A stretch of 38,332 bases of DNA from CAUZFZ01 sp963579025 (GTDB lineage Bacteria; Planctomycetota; Planctomycetia; Planctomycetales; Planctomycetaceae). The position numbers and the translations under genes were made by a program. Where the stretch lies: contig CAUZFZ010000106.1 of NCBI GenBank assembly GCA_963579025.1, positions 1 through 38,332 of the forward strand, written 5' to 3'. The stretch's first letter is position 1. Every line of letters begins with the position of its first letter. Positions 9,003-17,177 of this stretch are shown in pieces. The notes under the pieces are model-generated. The model saw nothing but the letters and a program-made list of their open reading frames with translations, was not told the origin of the DNA and did not search any database.

Positions 9003-10451
9003 TCACGGTTGATTTGCAGCATTCGGCCCGATCACTCCCAGACGCATCGAGTAATAGTGAGTCTCCAGAACCGCGCGGTCATGCGTGCGGCGGATCCAGT
9101 CCCAGACGTCACTCATCATTGCTTCAACACGCGACTGTTGCGCTGGATCCGCAGCCAGATTCCGCATTTCATACGGGTCTGCCTGCAGGTCGTAGAGTTC
9201 GTCAAAGTCGAATCCATTGAAGACGAATTTCCAGTTGTCTCGCCAGACGATTCGCTGCGTCAGTGAGAAACGTGTTCCGTGGTACTCGGCGAACCCGGTC
9301 GAGAATTCGGGATGATCCGCAGTCGGATCGGAGAGAAGCGAGGCGAAAGATCGAGAGTCCGCAACCTCAATCGGCTCGCTGCCGCTCAACTCACTCAACG
9401 TCGGACACAGATCCGCGATGCTGACAGGAGCCGTACAGGTGACTCCAGCGGCGATGTCCGGACCTGCCATGATCAGCGGGATACGGTAAATCTCCTCGAA
9501 CGGTCCAAAGTTGTGAGCCTCGAAACCGTGAGCCCCCACATAGCGACCGTGATCAGACAGCATGACTACGATCGTGTTGTCGAGCGCTCCGGCCGTATCC
9601 AGTCTTTGCATCAACCGGCCGAACTGATGGTCGAGTTCACTGATGCGCGCGAAATAGCAGGCTCGGGCAGCACGCCAGTGGTCCTCGGAAATGTTTCGAC
9701 CAATCTGTTGTTCTCGCCGATAGAGATTCGGTCGGTCGGTCATGTCGTCGAAGAAGTTGTCCGGTAATGGAAGAGCCGACGGGTCATAGCGGTTCCATGC
9801 GTCGCGGCTGGCGACCAGGGCTTCATTCGGTTCCGAGAAACTGACACAGCAACACCATGGATTGTCGCCAGGGACGGCACGATCGATGAACGCCTCCGCA
9901 TCCTGCAGAGTGATGCCGGGATAGCGCGTTTCAATGGGCGTATCGGTCACGCCCCAGTGCAGCACGCTGTTGTAGCCAGGCGGGCCTTCCACGTAGCCGG
10001 TCAGCGATTCATCAAGTTCATACGTGCGAGGTCCCTGGTCGCCGCGGCCGAGTCCTCGCAAATGCTCTGCTCCCTTAACGATCGATTCCTGCCAGCCGAA
10101 CGGTTCGAGCTGATTCGTACGCTCAACGTGCCACTTGCCGAAATAGCCGGTGCGATAGCCGGCCGCCGACAACTTCTGTGCAAAGTGCGGTTTGTCTGTG
10201 CGCAATACGCACTGATCCGCATCGCGACCGTGTTCGACTTCCAGCACTCCGTGATTGTGCGGCAGCAGTCCGGTCATCAGACTCGCGCGCGCCGGTGAAC
10301 AGGTCGGGCATGTTGTGTGCGCATGACTGAATCGCACGCCACGCTCGGCGAATCGATCGATGTTGGGCGTGAGGCACGGATGCCCCGGATCGACGGTCGC
10401 GGCCTGCATTCCGTCCGTCAGAAACAGCAGCAGATTTGGCTGTTGAGCCAT
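9003..10451 (-). CDS. Sulfatase without signal peptide, Cys type
   Basis: A 482-residue sulfatase with the formylglycine motif C51-SPAR-55 followed by ASLMTG, GKWH (106-108), and a late SDHG metal-ligand motif (MLSDHGRYVGAHG). The protein begins MAQQPNLLLFLTDGMQ without a hydrophobic leader, so it should be cytoplasmic, unlike the other two sulfatases here. The first metal motif, normally two aspartates, reads D13-G14, so one calcium ligand appears lost. It lies 5' of the octahaem gene on the same strand, 144 bases away. The C-terminal half contains a typical sulfatase region (YDLQADPYEMRNLA). Substrate unknown; choline-sulfatase or heparan-type desulfation inside the cell is possible but not shown. 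Confidence 0.88.
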   Translation of the reverse strand: MAQQPNLLLFLTDGMQAATVDPGHPCLTPNIDRFAERGVRFSHAHTTCPTCSPARASLMTGLLPHNHGVLEVEHGRDADQCVLRTDKPHFAQKLSAAGYRTGYFGKWHVERTNQLEPFGWQESIVKGAEHLRGLGRGDQGPRTYELDESLTGYVEGPPGYNSVLHWGVTDTPIETRYPGITLQDAEAFIDRAVPGDNPWCCCVSFSEPNEALVASRDAWNRYDPSALPLPDNFFDDMTDRPNLYRREQQIGRNISEDHWRAARACYFARISELDHQFGRLMQRLDTAGALDNTIVVMLSDHGRYVGAHGFEAHNFGPFEEIYRIPLIMAGPDIAAGVTCTAPVSIADLCPTLSELSGSEPIEVADSRSFASLLSDPTADHPEFSTGFAEYHGTRFSLTQRIVWRDNWKFVFNGFDFDELYDLQADPYEMRNLAADPAQQSRVEAMMSDVWDWIRRTHDRAVLETHYYSMRLGVIGPNAANQP

Positions 10452-10663
10452 GGTGATCTCGTAGTGTTGGGCACTTGTGGGTTCTTACGGCTGTTATTGT
10501 TGCACCAGTACTGCCGACTGAAAGTCTCGGCGGGACATGCGATCCCCTCCAATGGCCTGATTGTCTCGATAGCATGGATGTCGCGGACACGATCAACCGT
10601 ATGTAAAGAGATCCGTGCCCGTCTTACACGCCGGGCCGCCCCGTTCCTCAATCCGGCAGCGTC

Positions 10664-12670
10664 ATGTTTCGAGAATCCTGGTTCCGCAGAACGCGTCGAC
10701 ACAGGCGATCCGGTCGCCATGCCGAGCGACTCGAACCACGCATGCTTCTGACGATTACGTTCGACTTCGATTTCTCGCTCGACGCAAATGGCTTCTTTAA
10801 CGACATGGAAAGTCGTGATGCTCTGGTCGCCGCTGGTGAAATCGTCCTGGCCAATCTTGACGACACGCTGACTGCGATCGTGCCCGGGTCGATCAGCCCG
10901 GGTGACACGTGGACGGCGAACTACCCCAACCCGTCCAATGGCGATCTGGTCGAGACCGACAACCTGACGATCGACGAGAACGTCATTCGTGTCTTCGCCG
11001 GTGGTCGTGAGCTGGGCGCGACACTGGGGATCGGAGGTCCGGGCGGTTTCGGTGCCAGAGGCACGCGGGCCTGGCTCGACATTGTTGCCGGACGAGGCCA
11101 GGCCGGAGCACTGTTGCCGGACGCGCAGGAAACCGACTTCGGACCGTGGGGCGGGACGGTCACGTTTAACACCACAACCAACTGGCACTTCGGAATCGAC
11201 ACGTCCGGACTGGACAACGGCGAGTCAGACTTTCTGTCGGTCGCGATTCACGAGCTGTACCACCTGATTGGCTTCGGGACGGCCGACTCGTGGGACAACC
11301 TGGTGGATGGAACGTCATTCACCGGACCCGCCGCGATTGCGGAGTTTGACTTGGCAGGCAATCCTCCGGTGCAGTTCATCGAAGGCGGCATCGGCGGTCA
11401 CTGGGAGGATGGAACAACCGACAACGGCGCCGAAACCGCGATGGATCCGGTGATCCTCGTCGGTACTCGCAAGCTGCCCACGCCGCTGGACGTGGCAGGA
11501 CTGGATGACATTGGATGGGAGATCGCACAGGCTACTGCCCCGTCTGTGCAGGTCGACCTGCGGATTCGCCGAACATCAACGACAACCGACCCGAACGGCG
11601 AGACCACAACGATTCCCGATAACGTCGACTTCCTGGACGAGTGGGATGAGTTTGTCGTCGAGGTGTGGGCCAGCACACCAGCCGATGACACATCCGCCGT
11701 CGCAAGCTTTACTGTCGACATCGCCTTCGACGAACTGCTGTTCGAAGCCACGACAGAACGGCTGTTCGAAGCCACAACAATCGATCACGGAGCTGCGTTT
11801 ACCGACACACGGCAGGGGATGATCGATAATTCCTCGGGATTGATTCAGGGCGTGTCGGCCAGCACACCGCAGACGTCGATTGCCCTTACCGACTTTGCGT
11901 TGCTGGCACGCGTGTTCTTTCAAGTGCGCGCCGAAGCAGATTTGCCGAATAACCTGTCCGGTGAATACATCCTGCCGACCATTGACGACGAGTTCCTCGT
12001 TCAGAGCGTTGCCATCAGCATGTCCGGCGGAGTTGCCGCGGATGTGAATGCACAGACGGCAACCTCGATTGAAGTCTGGCCGGTGATGTTCGATCTGGAC
12101 GACGACGGATCGATCGGCTTTAGCGACGTGGCGGAACTGGCCGTTGTGTTCGGCACATCGTTGGGAACTAATGACGGCGCCTACCGGGCCGATTTTGACC
12201 ACGACGGAATCGTGGGATTCGCGGATATCTCACTGTTTGCAGGCAACTTCGGTAGCGCCCGGAACTCATTGGTCCCGCAAACCTACGACGGCGGATTCCC
12301 GAGCGAATGGCGTCCGCCTGCGGCTCTCTCCGCGCCACAAGGCGGGGAGTCCAACCAGGCTGCCGTGGCGATCACAAGTGGTCGCAGTTCATCGGCGTCC
12401 AATCGAATTTCGGAACACTCACCGTCGGCCGTTGAATCGCAGTTAAAGCGCCAAGACCCGAATGGTGATGGAGTTGAGCCAGTCGATCCGTTGCTCGCAT
12501 CGATTGCAGTCAGCGCACTGGATGACTCGCTAGTGAACTTGGCAGACCTGGACGACGATTCCGGGCAACAGACGTCTGACGCCAGTTTCTTCCCGGGCGA
12601 GTCTGACTGGTTATGGACGGACGCTGCATTTGGTCTGTTCGCGCCGCTCGAAATTGCGCTACGTGCTTAG
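10664..12670 (+). CDS. LEPR-XLL surface metalloprotease with cohesin-like and dockerin-like parts
   Basis: A 668-residue protein. The N terminus is very basic and carries LEPRMLL (23-29), the planctomycete LEPR-XLL motif found at the start of large exported proteins. The protease part has H196-E-L-Y-H200-LIGFG, a distal GGHW histidine (H246) and a Met-turn-like AMDP (M260). This layout matches leishmanolysin-like metzincins, where the third zinc ligand is far from HExxH. Residues about 290-470 form a predicted beta-sandwich that resembles a cohesin domain (ASFTVDIAFDELLFEA). Residues about 476-531 hold two calcium-loop segments, DLDDDGSIGFSD and DFDHDGIVGFAD, as in type I dockerins. A short tandem duplication (LFEATTER/LFEATTID) lies in the middle domain. 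It is divergent from the 9003 sulfatase. Export is inferred from LEPR-XLL; there is no classical signal peptide. Confidence 0.83.
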   Translation: MFRESWFRRTRRHRRSGRHAERLEPRMLLTITFDFDFSLDANGFFNDMESRDALVAAGEIVLANLDDTLTAIVPGSISPGDTWTANYPNPSNGDLVETDNLTIDENVIRVFAGGRELGATLGIGGPGGFGARGTRAWLDIVAGRGQAGALLPDAQETDFGPWGGTVTFNTTTNWHFGIDTSGLDNGESDFLSVAIHELYHLIGFGTADSWDNLVDGTSFTGPAAIAEFDLAGNPPVQFIEGGIGGHWEDGTTDNGAETAMDPVILVGTRKLPTPLDVAGLDDIGWEIAQATAPSVQVDLRIRRTSTTTDPNGETTTIPDNVDFLDEWDEFVVEVWASTPADDTSAVASFTVDIAFDELLFEATTERLFEATTIDHGAAFTDTRQGMIDNSSGLIQGVSASTPQTSIALTDFALLARVFFQVRAEADLPNNLSGEYILPTIDDEFLVQSVAISMSGGVAADVNAQTATSIEVWPVMFDLDDDGSIGFSDVAELAVVFGTSLGTNDGAYRADFDHDGIVGFADISLFAGNFGSARNSLVPQTYDGGFPSEWRPPAALSAPQGGESNQAAVAITSGRSSSASNRISEHSPSAVESQLKRQDPNGDGVEPVDPLLASIAVSALDDSLVNLADLDDDSGQQTSDASFFPGESDWLWTDAAFGLFAPLEIALRA

Positions 12671-12857
12671 TTGGACAGCGCCACTTCTGGAGTGCGACGA
12701 TGCATCGTCGCTTTCAAATTCTCTATTTGCGGCGTAGCCGCTTTCTCTCTCCGGCTCGTGAGTGCGGGATCGCCGGCACGTTACCGAAAGCGGCTGCGCC
12801 GCGATGAAAATGGGAAAGCGGTGATGCATCACCGCAGTCCAAAGTGGCGCTGTCCAA
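12671..12857. repeat. 187-bp palindromic element with nested arms
   Basis: The element begins with the base after the protease stop codon. Perfect 16-base terminal inverted repeats (TTGGACAGCGCCACTT at 12671-12686 and its complement at 12842-12857) extend imperfectly to about 45 bases. Each flank contains its own perfect 18-base palindrome, GCGACGATGCATCGTCGC (12694-12711) and GCGGTGATGCATCACCGC (12818-12835). An inner pair (12727-12743 with 12786-12802, 16 of 17 matching) forms another stem. No transposase is encoded. I see no clear target duplication. It could be a MITE-like element, a REP-type element, or a structured transcript end. Confidence 0.8.
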
Positions 12858-12906
12858 TCAGGCCCTTCGATCCTGACCAACATGTTGTCGCTGGTTTTTT
12901 CGCAAT

Positions 12907-12991
12907 GAATATCGAATGTCGAACAAGGAACTTCGAATGATGAAGTGCTTCACTTCGGACTTCGACATTCCTTGTTCGATATTCGATATTC
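12907..12991. repeat. Extragenic inverted repeat, 25-base arms
   Basis: The arms at 12907-12931 and 12967-12991 match at 23 of 25 positions as reverse complements (both contain the CGAACAAGGAA core or its complement). An additional small hairpin (TGAAGTG-CTT-CACTTC) sits in the centre. It is AT-richer than its surroundings and unrelated in sequence to the palindromic element 50 bases upstream. I read it as a dispersed extragenic repeat. Confidence 0.7.
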
Positions 12992-13249
12992 GTGCCACCA
13001 GGCATTGGCTTCCAAGTGTGTCTCAGAAGCCGCCCCAGGTTCTTCCATCGTCGGAGATGCGCGCGCTTTCAACATCTCTGCGTGAGGTCATGTGTTTGCG
13101 GCTCTGTCGCTTTGGTAAGGGGGATCATTCGATCTCCGAACAGCCGCGAAGCGTGACGCCTCGAAGAACTGATCTCCCCTGATAAGGCCAATGTGCGGGA
13201 CAATGTGCTGCAGACGGATCAAGTCCTCACATCAACCCTCAGGTGCCGT
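12992..13249. other. Leader region before the LOR/SDH gene
   Basis: No convincing gene is visible. A partial inverted repeat (GGGGGATCA near 13120 and TGATCTCCCC near 13172) is weak. The following reading frame is open back to 13193, but the family-like sequence begins at 13250. I see no riboswitch or clear promoter. Confidence 0.4.
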
Positions 13250-14509
13250 ATGAGCGAATCGACTGGTTCTGCTGTCGAGAACGTCGAGATTTCCGGGCAC
13301 ATCATCGACAGCCTGCTGCTGCCGAAGATTCTCGACTGCATTACGGCCATGCAGGGTGCATTCACGATCCTGCAGATCAGCATCGGGCAGCGGCGCAGCG
13401 ATCCGAGCTATGCCCTGGTGGAAGTCCAGGCCGATACGCGGGAACGACTCGACGAGATTCTCGCGCAGTTGCTGGATCACGGAGCGGTACCCGTGACCGC
13501 GACGGACTGTCGGCTGGTCGAAGCCGATATCGACGGCGCGTTTCCCGAAGGTTTCTACAGCACCACAAACCAGCGGACCGAGGTTCGGCTGAGTGGAAAA
13601 TGGATCGCGGTCGATGATCAGGAAATGGACTGTGGAATTACCGTGCAGGCCGACGCTGACATCGCTCGATGTCTTCCGATGACGGCGGTTAACCCCGGGC
13701 AGAAGATTGTTGTGGGGCACGTCGGTGTGCGTGTGTTTCCAGAAGAGCGTGATACGAAACACGCGACATTCGAATTCATGGACAGTTCGGTTTCGACCGA
13801 AAAGCCCAAGCGAGTCGCCGCCCGACAGGTTGCCCGCATGCTGGTCGACACTCAACGTAATGGCGGAAAGACACTGGTTGTCGGCGGACCGGCCATCGTT
13901 CACACCGGCAGTGGCAGATACCTGAGCGAATTGATTCGTCGAGGCTACATCAACCAGTTGTACGCGGGGAATGCGCTGGCGACACACGACATCGAACAGG
14001 CGATCTACGGCACGAGCCTGGGCGTGCATCTCGAACGTGGTGACATCATTCAGGCCGGCCACGAACACCATCTCAGAACGATCAACACCATCCGCCGCTG
14101 TGGTGGCATCCGACAGGCTATTGACCAGGGCGTCCTGAAGTCGGGCATCATGTACGACTGCGTGAAGCACAACGTCGATTTCCTGCTCGCCGGCAGCATC
14201 CGCGACGATGGTCCGTTGCCCGAGGTCATCACGGATGCACTGGAAGCTCAGCAGAAGATGCGCGAGGGCGTGCGTGACATCACCTTCTGTCTGATGCTCT
14301 CGACCATGCTGCATTCCGTGGCGGTGGGCAACCTGCTGCCCGCGTGGGTGAAAGTCGTCTGCGTGGACATCAATCCGTCGACTGTCATCAAACTCAGCGA
14401 TCGCGGATCGTTCCAGACGATTCCCATTGTCACGGACATCGAGCCCTTCTTGCGGTCCATGCTGGAAGAGATCGACCGTCTGGAAACTCCCACAACAACT
14501 CCCGGATGA
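13250..14509 (+). CDS. LOR/SDH-domain protein, ornithine cyclodeaminase type (TIGR00300 family)
   Basis: A 419-residue cytoplasmic protein of the TIGR00300 (LOR/SDH) family. Members include archaeal ornithine cyclodeaminase and the C-terminal part of cyanobacterial AgrE/ArgZ; they use NAD to convert ornithine to proline and ammonia. Characteristic stretches are the N-terminal SGHIIDSLLLPKILD, the central VVGGPAIVHTGSGRYL, GNALATHDIEQAIYGTSLG, and AGSIRDDGPLPEV near the C terminus. The start at 13250 (MSESTGSAVE) matches where family similarity begins and has an AGGTG just upstream; an earlier in-frame ATG at 13193 would add 19 unlikely residues. The N-terminal guanidino-hydrolase domain of cyanobacterial ArgZ is absent, so this is the stand-alone form. 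Ornithine as substrate is inferred from the family. The gene is followed 73 bases later by the kinase-like gene, with no evident functional link. Confidence 0.85.
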   Translation: MSESTGSAVENVEISGHIIDSLLLPKILDCITAMQGAFTILQISIGQRRSDPSYALVEVQADTRERLDEILAQLLDHGAVPVTATDCRLVEADIDGAFPEGFYSTTNQRTEVRLSGKWIAVDDQEMDCGITVQADADIARCLPMTAVNPGQKIVVGHVGVRVFPEERDTKHATFEFMDSSVSTEKPKRVAARQVARMLVDTQRNGGKTLVVGGPAIVHTGSGRYLSELIRRGYINQLYAGNALATHDIEQAIYGTSLGVHLERGDIIQAGHEHHLRTINTIRRCGGIRQAIDQGVLKSGIMYDCVKHNVDFLLAGSIRDDGPLPEVITDALEAQQKMREGVRDITFCLMLSTMLHSVAVGNLLPAWVKVVCVDINPSTVIKLSDRGSFQTIPIVTDIEPFLRSMLEEIDRLETPTTTPG

Positions 14510-14582
14510 ACCACTTGCGTCGCGACTTCGGGGCTTTGTACTGCACCGCTGAATCCGGCCTCATCTTGAGGCCGATTCCACG

Positions 14583-17177
14583 ATGTGGGATAACGCCCGC
14601 CCCACCTCGCGATCCTCCCCCCTCTCAAACGCTCAAAGCTGTCGCCACGCCGACGCCTGTCGCTGGCCCGACCGGGCCAAACATCGCTTCCAAGCCTGGG
14701 AAAGGAATCCCGCCCTGGAGCCTCCATCCAGACAACTGCAGCAGGTGCTGCTGTCGAAGAAGCTGTGCTCTGCGCGCGATCTGCGACGCTGCGCATCTCG
14801 GGTGCGGCACCTGACCTTTGATCTGCCCGGATTTGATTCCGTCTGGCTGGATGCACTCGTCCAGCGACGTGTGCTTACGTCATTTCAGGCGCGGTCCATC
14901 GAAGCGGTTGACCACGATCGGCTGAAAATTGGACCGTCCATCGTGCTGGATCGGATTGGTCACGGTCCGGACAGTGAGACGTTTCTGACACGGCTGCCCG
15001 GCGAGCGATCTACGTGTGTCGTCAAACGCGTGTGCATTCCGTCCGAGTTACGCGGACCGACGATGAAACGGCTGCAGCGACTGATTGAACGCGGCCGAGG
15101 ATGCCATCATCCCGGCGTCGTGATTCCGCGTGCCTGCCGAGAGCTGCCTGCGGATTCAATCCGAGGGGATGGCGGGCGTGCCGGCCGCGACACTCGGATG
15201 GCGACTCAAACTCGACTGGCCATCGTCAGTCGTCCCGCCGAGGGCCTGACACTGGGCCAGATGCTGTTGCGGCGTGGACGCTTGCCCGAACGCTCCGTTC
15301 TGGAAATCGCACGACAGTTACTGGACATCGTCGGCGCGTTGCATGAGTGCAGGATTGTGCATGGCGAGATTCGGCTGGGCAATCTGCTGCTGTCGGCTGG
15401 AGGCCAGTTGGTTCTGGTGGATTCCGGGATTCGACTGGCAATTTGTCCGGCGTTCGAGATCAGTGCCTTCGTCGAACCGGAACGCAACGACGGGATCGCT
15501 CCGGAATTGATCGGCACGGGCGACCATCCATCCGCAGCTTCGGATCTGTACGCCATCGGGTGTGTGCTGTGGCAGTTACTCACGGGACGACCACCGCATC
15601 CGACGGGTGACCCGCTGGCAAAACTCGCCGCCCATCAGACCGAGCGGATTCTCGACGTGCGCGAGCTTGCTCCGGAAACGCCAATTCGACTGGCTGAGGC
15701 AATTACCTGGCTAACCGAGCCGGATCCGGCCAACCGGCCAGCGATTGCCCGCGAAGTCCTTGTGGGACCCGCAACGCCGCGTGCAGGAATCAGCCGACCG
15801 ATATTGGGTCAGCCGGGACGTCGGGCTCGCAAAGTGCTGGCCAGATTCGCCGGGCAGTTTCATCATCCAGTGGCCCGGTCCATCGCCCCGACAGAGCGAA
15901 CACGCACGACAAGCCGGTTTGCGCTGGCGTCAGCGGCTGTGCTGCTGGCCCTCGCGTCACTGCATCTGTTTGCCGGCCGGGAAACGGTACCGGCCTCGAT
16001 CGATCGTTTTGGCGAGTGGCTCGCGATTCAGTATGCGGCCGTCACTTCAGCGTCTGCGGATACCGAGGGATCAACGGGTTCTGGTGACGCAGGTCCGGGT
16101 GATTTCTCGGGAGTGCCGGACGCAACTGTGCCGGTTCTCCAGTCGATTCCCGAACCGACTGCCGGCGGAGTCATCGAATTCCCCGACGCTGGTCCCTGGC
16201 GTGCGGCGTCGATCGTCTGGGCGGGAGGCCGGCTGACTCTGAAAGGCCCCGCAGGCGATCCGGCACGGGTCGTCGTGACCGGCGAGCCATGGCAACTTCG
16301 CGCGACCGAACTGCATCTCGAAAATGTCGAGATCATTCCTCAGTCTCTTAATGGCCCGTCGAGTTTCCCCACGGCGCCAGGCGAGACTCAACCGGCACCT
16401 GCTCCCGCAGTGGTCTGCCAGTCGCAGTCACTGCACATGACTGGTTGCGTGACGAAGTGGGCAATGACCGTCGGCGACCCGGAGGACTACGACGGACCGG
16501 AACCGGTCTCCAGCGAGGTGCCCGGAATCAGGCATCAGGCTTTCCTGCGCTGGGAGGCACTGGATCCCTCCGATCCGCTGGCGGGTGAACTCAGCTTTTC
16601 GAACTGCCGGTTCAGCGGTGGTATTTCGTCGATCGAACTGGCCGGACCTGTGCGCCGCGTTCGCTGCGTGAACACGCTCAAGCTGGCTGGCGGGCCGTTG
16701 TTTATTGTCGGTCCAGACGCAGAACCGGTTGCGCGCACGTTCGAGCTGGATCGGGTGACCGTCCGGGGTTCCAGCGGCCTGATCGCGATGCGACTTGCAG
16801 AGGGGCCGGCCGCCAGGCAATCGCACATCTCGGTCCACAGTACCAATTGCGTGTTTTCCGTTCGCGGTTGGTCGTCGCAATCCGGATCGCTCATCACCTG
16901 CATCGGCCAACGGCTGACGAATGACTGGCATCGATACCTCAGGTTTGACGGTCGCGATTCGGTCGTCGCACCGACGACCCGTCTGGCCAGCCTGCAGACT
17001 CCAGATGCCATGCAGCGACAGGTGCTGGACGATTCCCGCATTCAACTTCACGGACTGATCAGCACTCCGATCACATTCCGTGGTAGGCCGTCGTTCGATC
17101 CCGCCGATTCTGTCGTAAAGTCGACCGAGGCCAATCGTCGCTCATCCGACCCACCGGGGATTTCTGTCGATGACTGA
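14583..17177 (+). CDS. Membrane protein with degenerate Ser/Thr kinase domain and exported beta-rich domain
   Basis: An 864-residue protein. Residues about 115-395 fold like a Hanks-type protein kinase: a poor glycine loop (IGHGPDSETF), a lysine in CVVKRV (K148), H260-GEIRLGN-267 in place of HRDxKxxN, D280-S-G in place of DFG, APE (306-308) and SDLYAIGCVLWQLLTG (320-335). The catalytic aspartate is replaced by glutamate (E262) and the following lysine by arginine (R264). Asn267 and Asp280, the metal ligands, remain, so weak activity or a pseudokinase are both possible. One membrane segment (about 446-464, FALASAAVLLALASLHLFAG) separates it from a 400-residue extracytoplasmic part of short beta repeats, likely a beta-helix or sandwich. 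The stop overlaps the next gene by 8 bases, so the two are probably co-translated. Confidence 0.8.
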   Translation: MWDNARPTSRSSPLSNAQSCRHADACRWPDRAKHRFQAWERNPALEPPSRQLQQVLLSKKLCSARDLRRCASRVRHLTFDLPGFDSVWLDALVQRRVLTSFQARSIEAVDHDRLKIGPSIVLDRIGHGPDSETFLTRLPGERSTCVVKRVCIPSELRGPTMKRLQRLIERGRGCHHPGVVIPRACRELPADSIRGDGGRAGRDTRMATQTRLAIVSRPAEGLTLGQMLLRRGRLPERSVLEIARQLLDIVGALHECRIVHGEIRLGNLLLSAGGQLVLVDSGIRLAICPAFEISAFVEPERNDGIAPELIGTGDHPSAASDLYAIGCVLWQLLTGRPPHPTGDPLAKLAAHQTERILDVRELAPETPIRLAEAITWLTEPDPANRPAIAREVLVGPATPRAGISRPILGQPGRRARKVLARFAGQFHHPVARSIAPTERTRTTSRFALASAAVLLALASLHLFAGRETVPASIDRFGEWLAIQYAAVTSASADTEGSTGSGDAGPGDFSGVPDATVPVLQSIPEPTAGGVIEFPDAGPWRAASIVWAGGRLTLKGPAGDPARVVVTGEPWQLRATELHLENVEIIPQSLNGPSSFPTAPGETQPAPAPAVVCQSQSLHMTGCVTKWAMTVGDPEDYDGPEPVSSEVPGIRHQAFLRWEALDPSDPLAGELSFSNCRFSGGISSIELAGPVRRVRCVNTLKLAGGPLFIVGPDAEPVARTFELDRVTVRGSSGLIAMRLAEGPAARQSHISVHSTNCVFSVRGWSSQSGSLITCIGQRLTNDWHRYLRFDGRDSVVAPTTRLASLQTPDAMQRQVLDDSRIQLHGLISTPITFRGRPSFDPADSVVKSTEANRRSSDPPGISVDD

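Noticed and set aside
13100..13190. Possible riboswitch or attenuator before the LOR/SDH gene
   Set aside because: Only a weak partial inverted repeat is visible; no known motif or clear terminator/antiterminator pair.
13232..14314. Minus-strand frame of 360 codons opposite the LOR/SDH gene
   Set aside because: The plus strand encodes a recognisable conserved family throughout; the opposite frame has no domain features.
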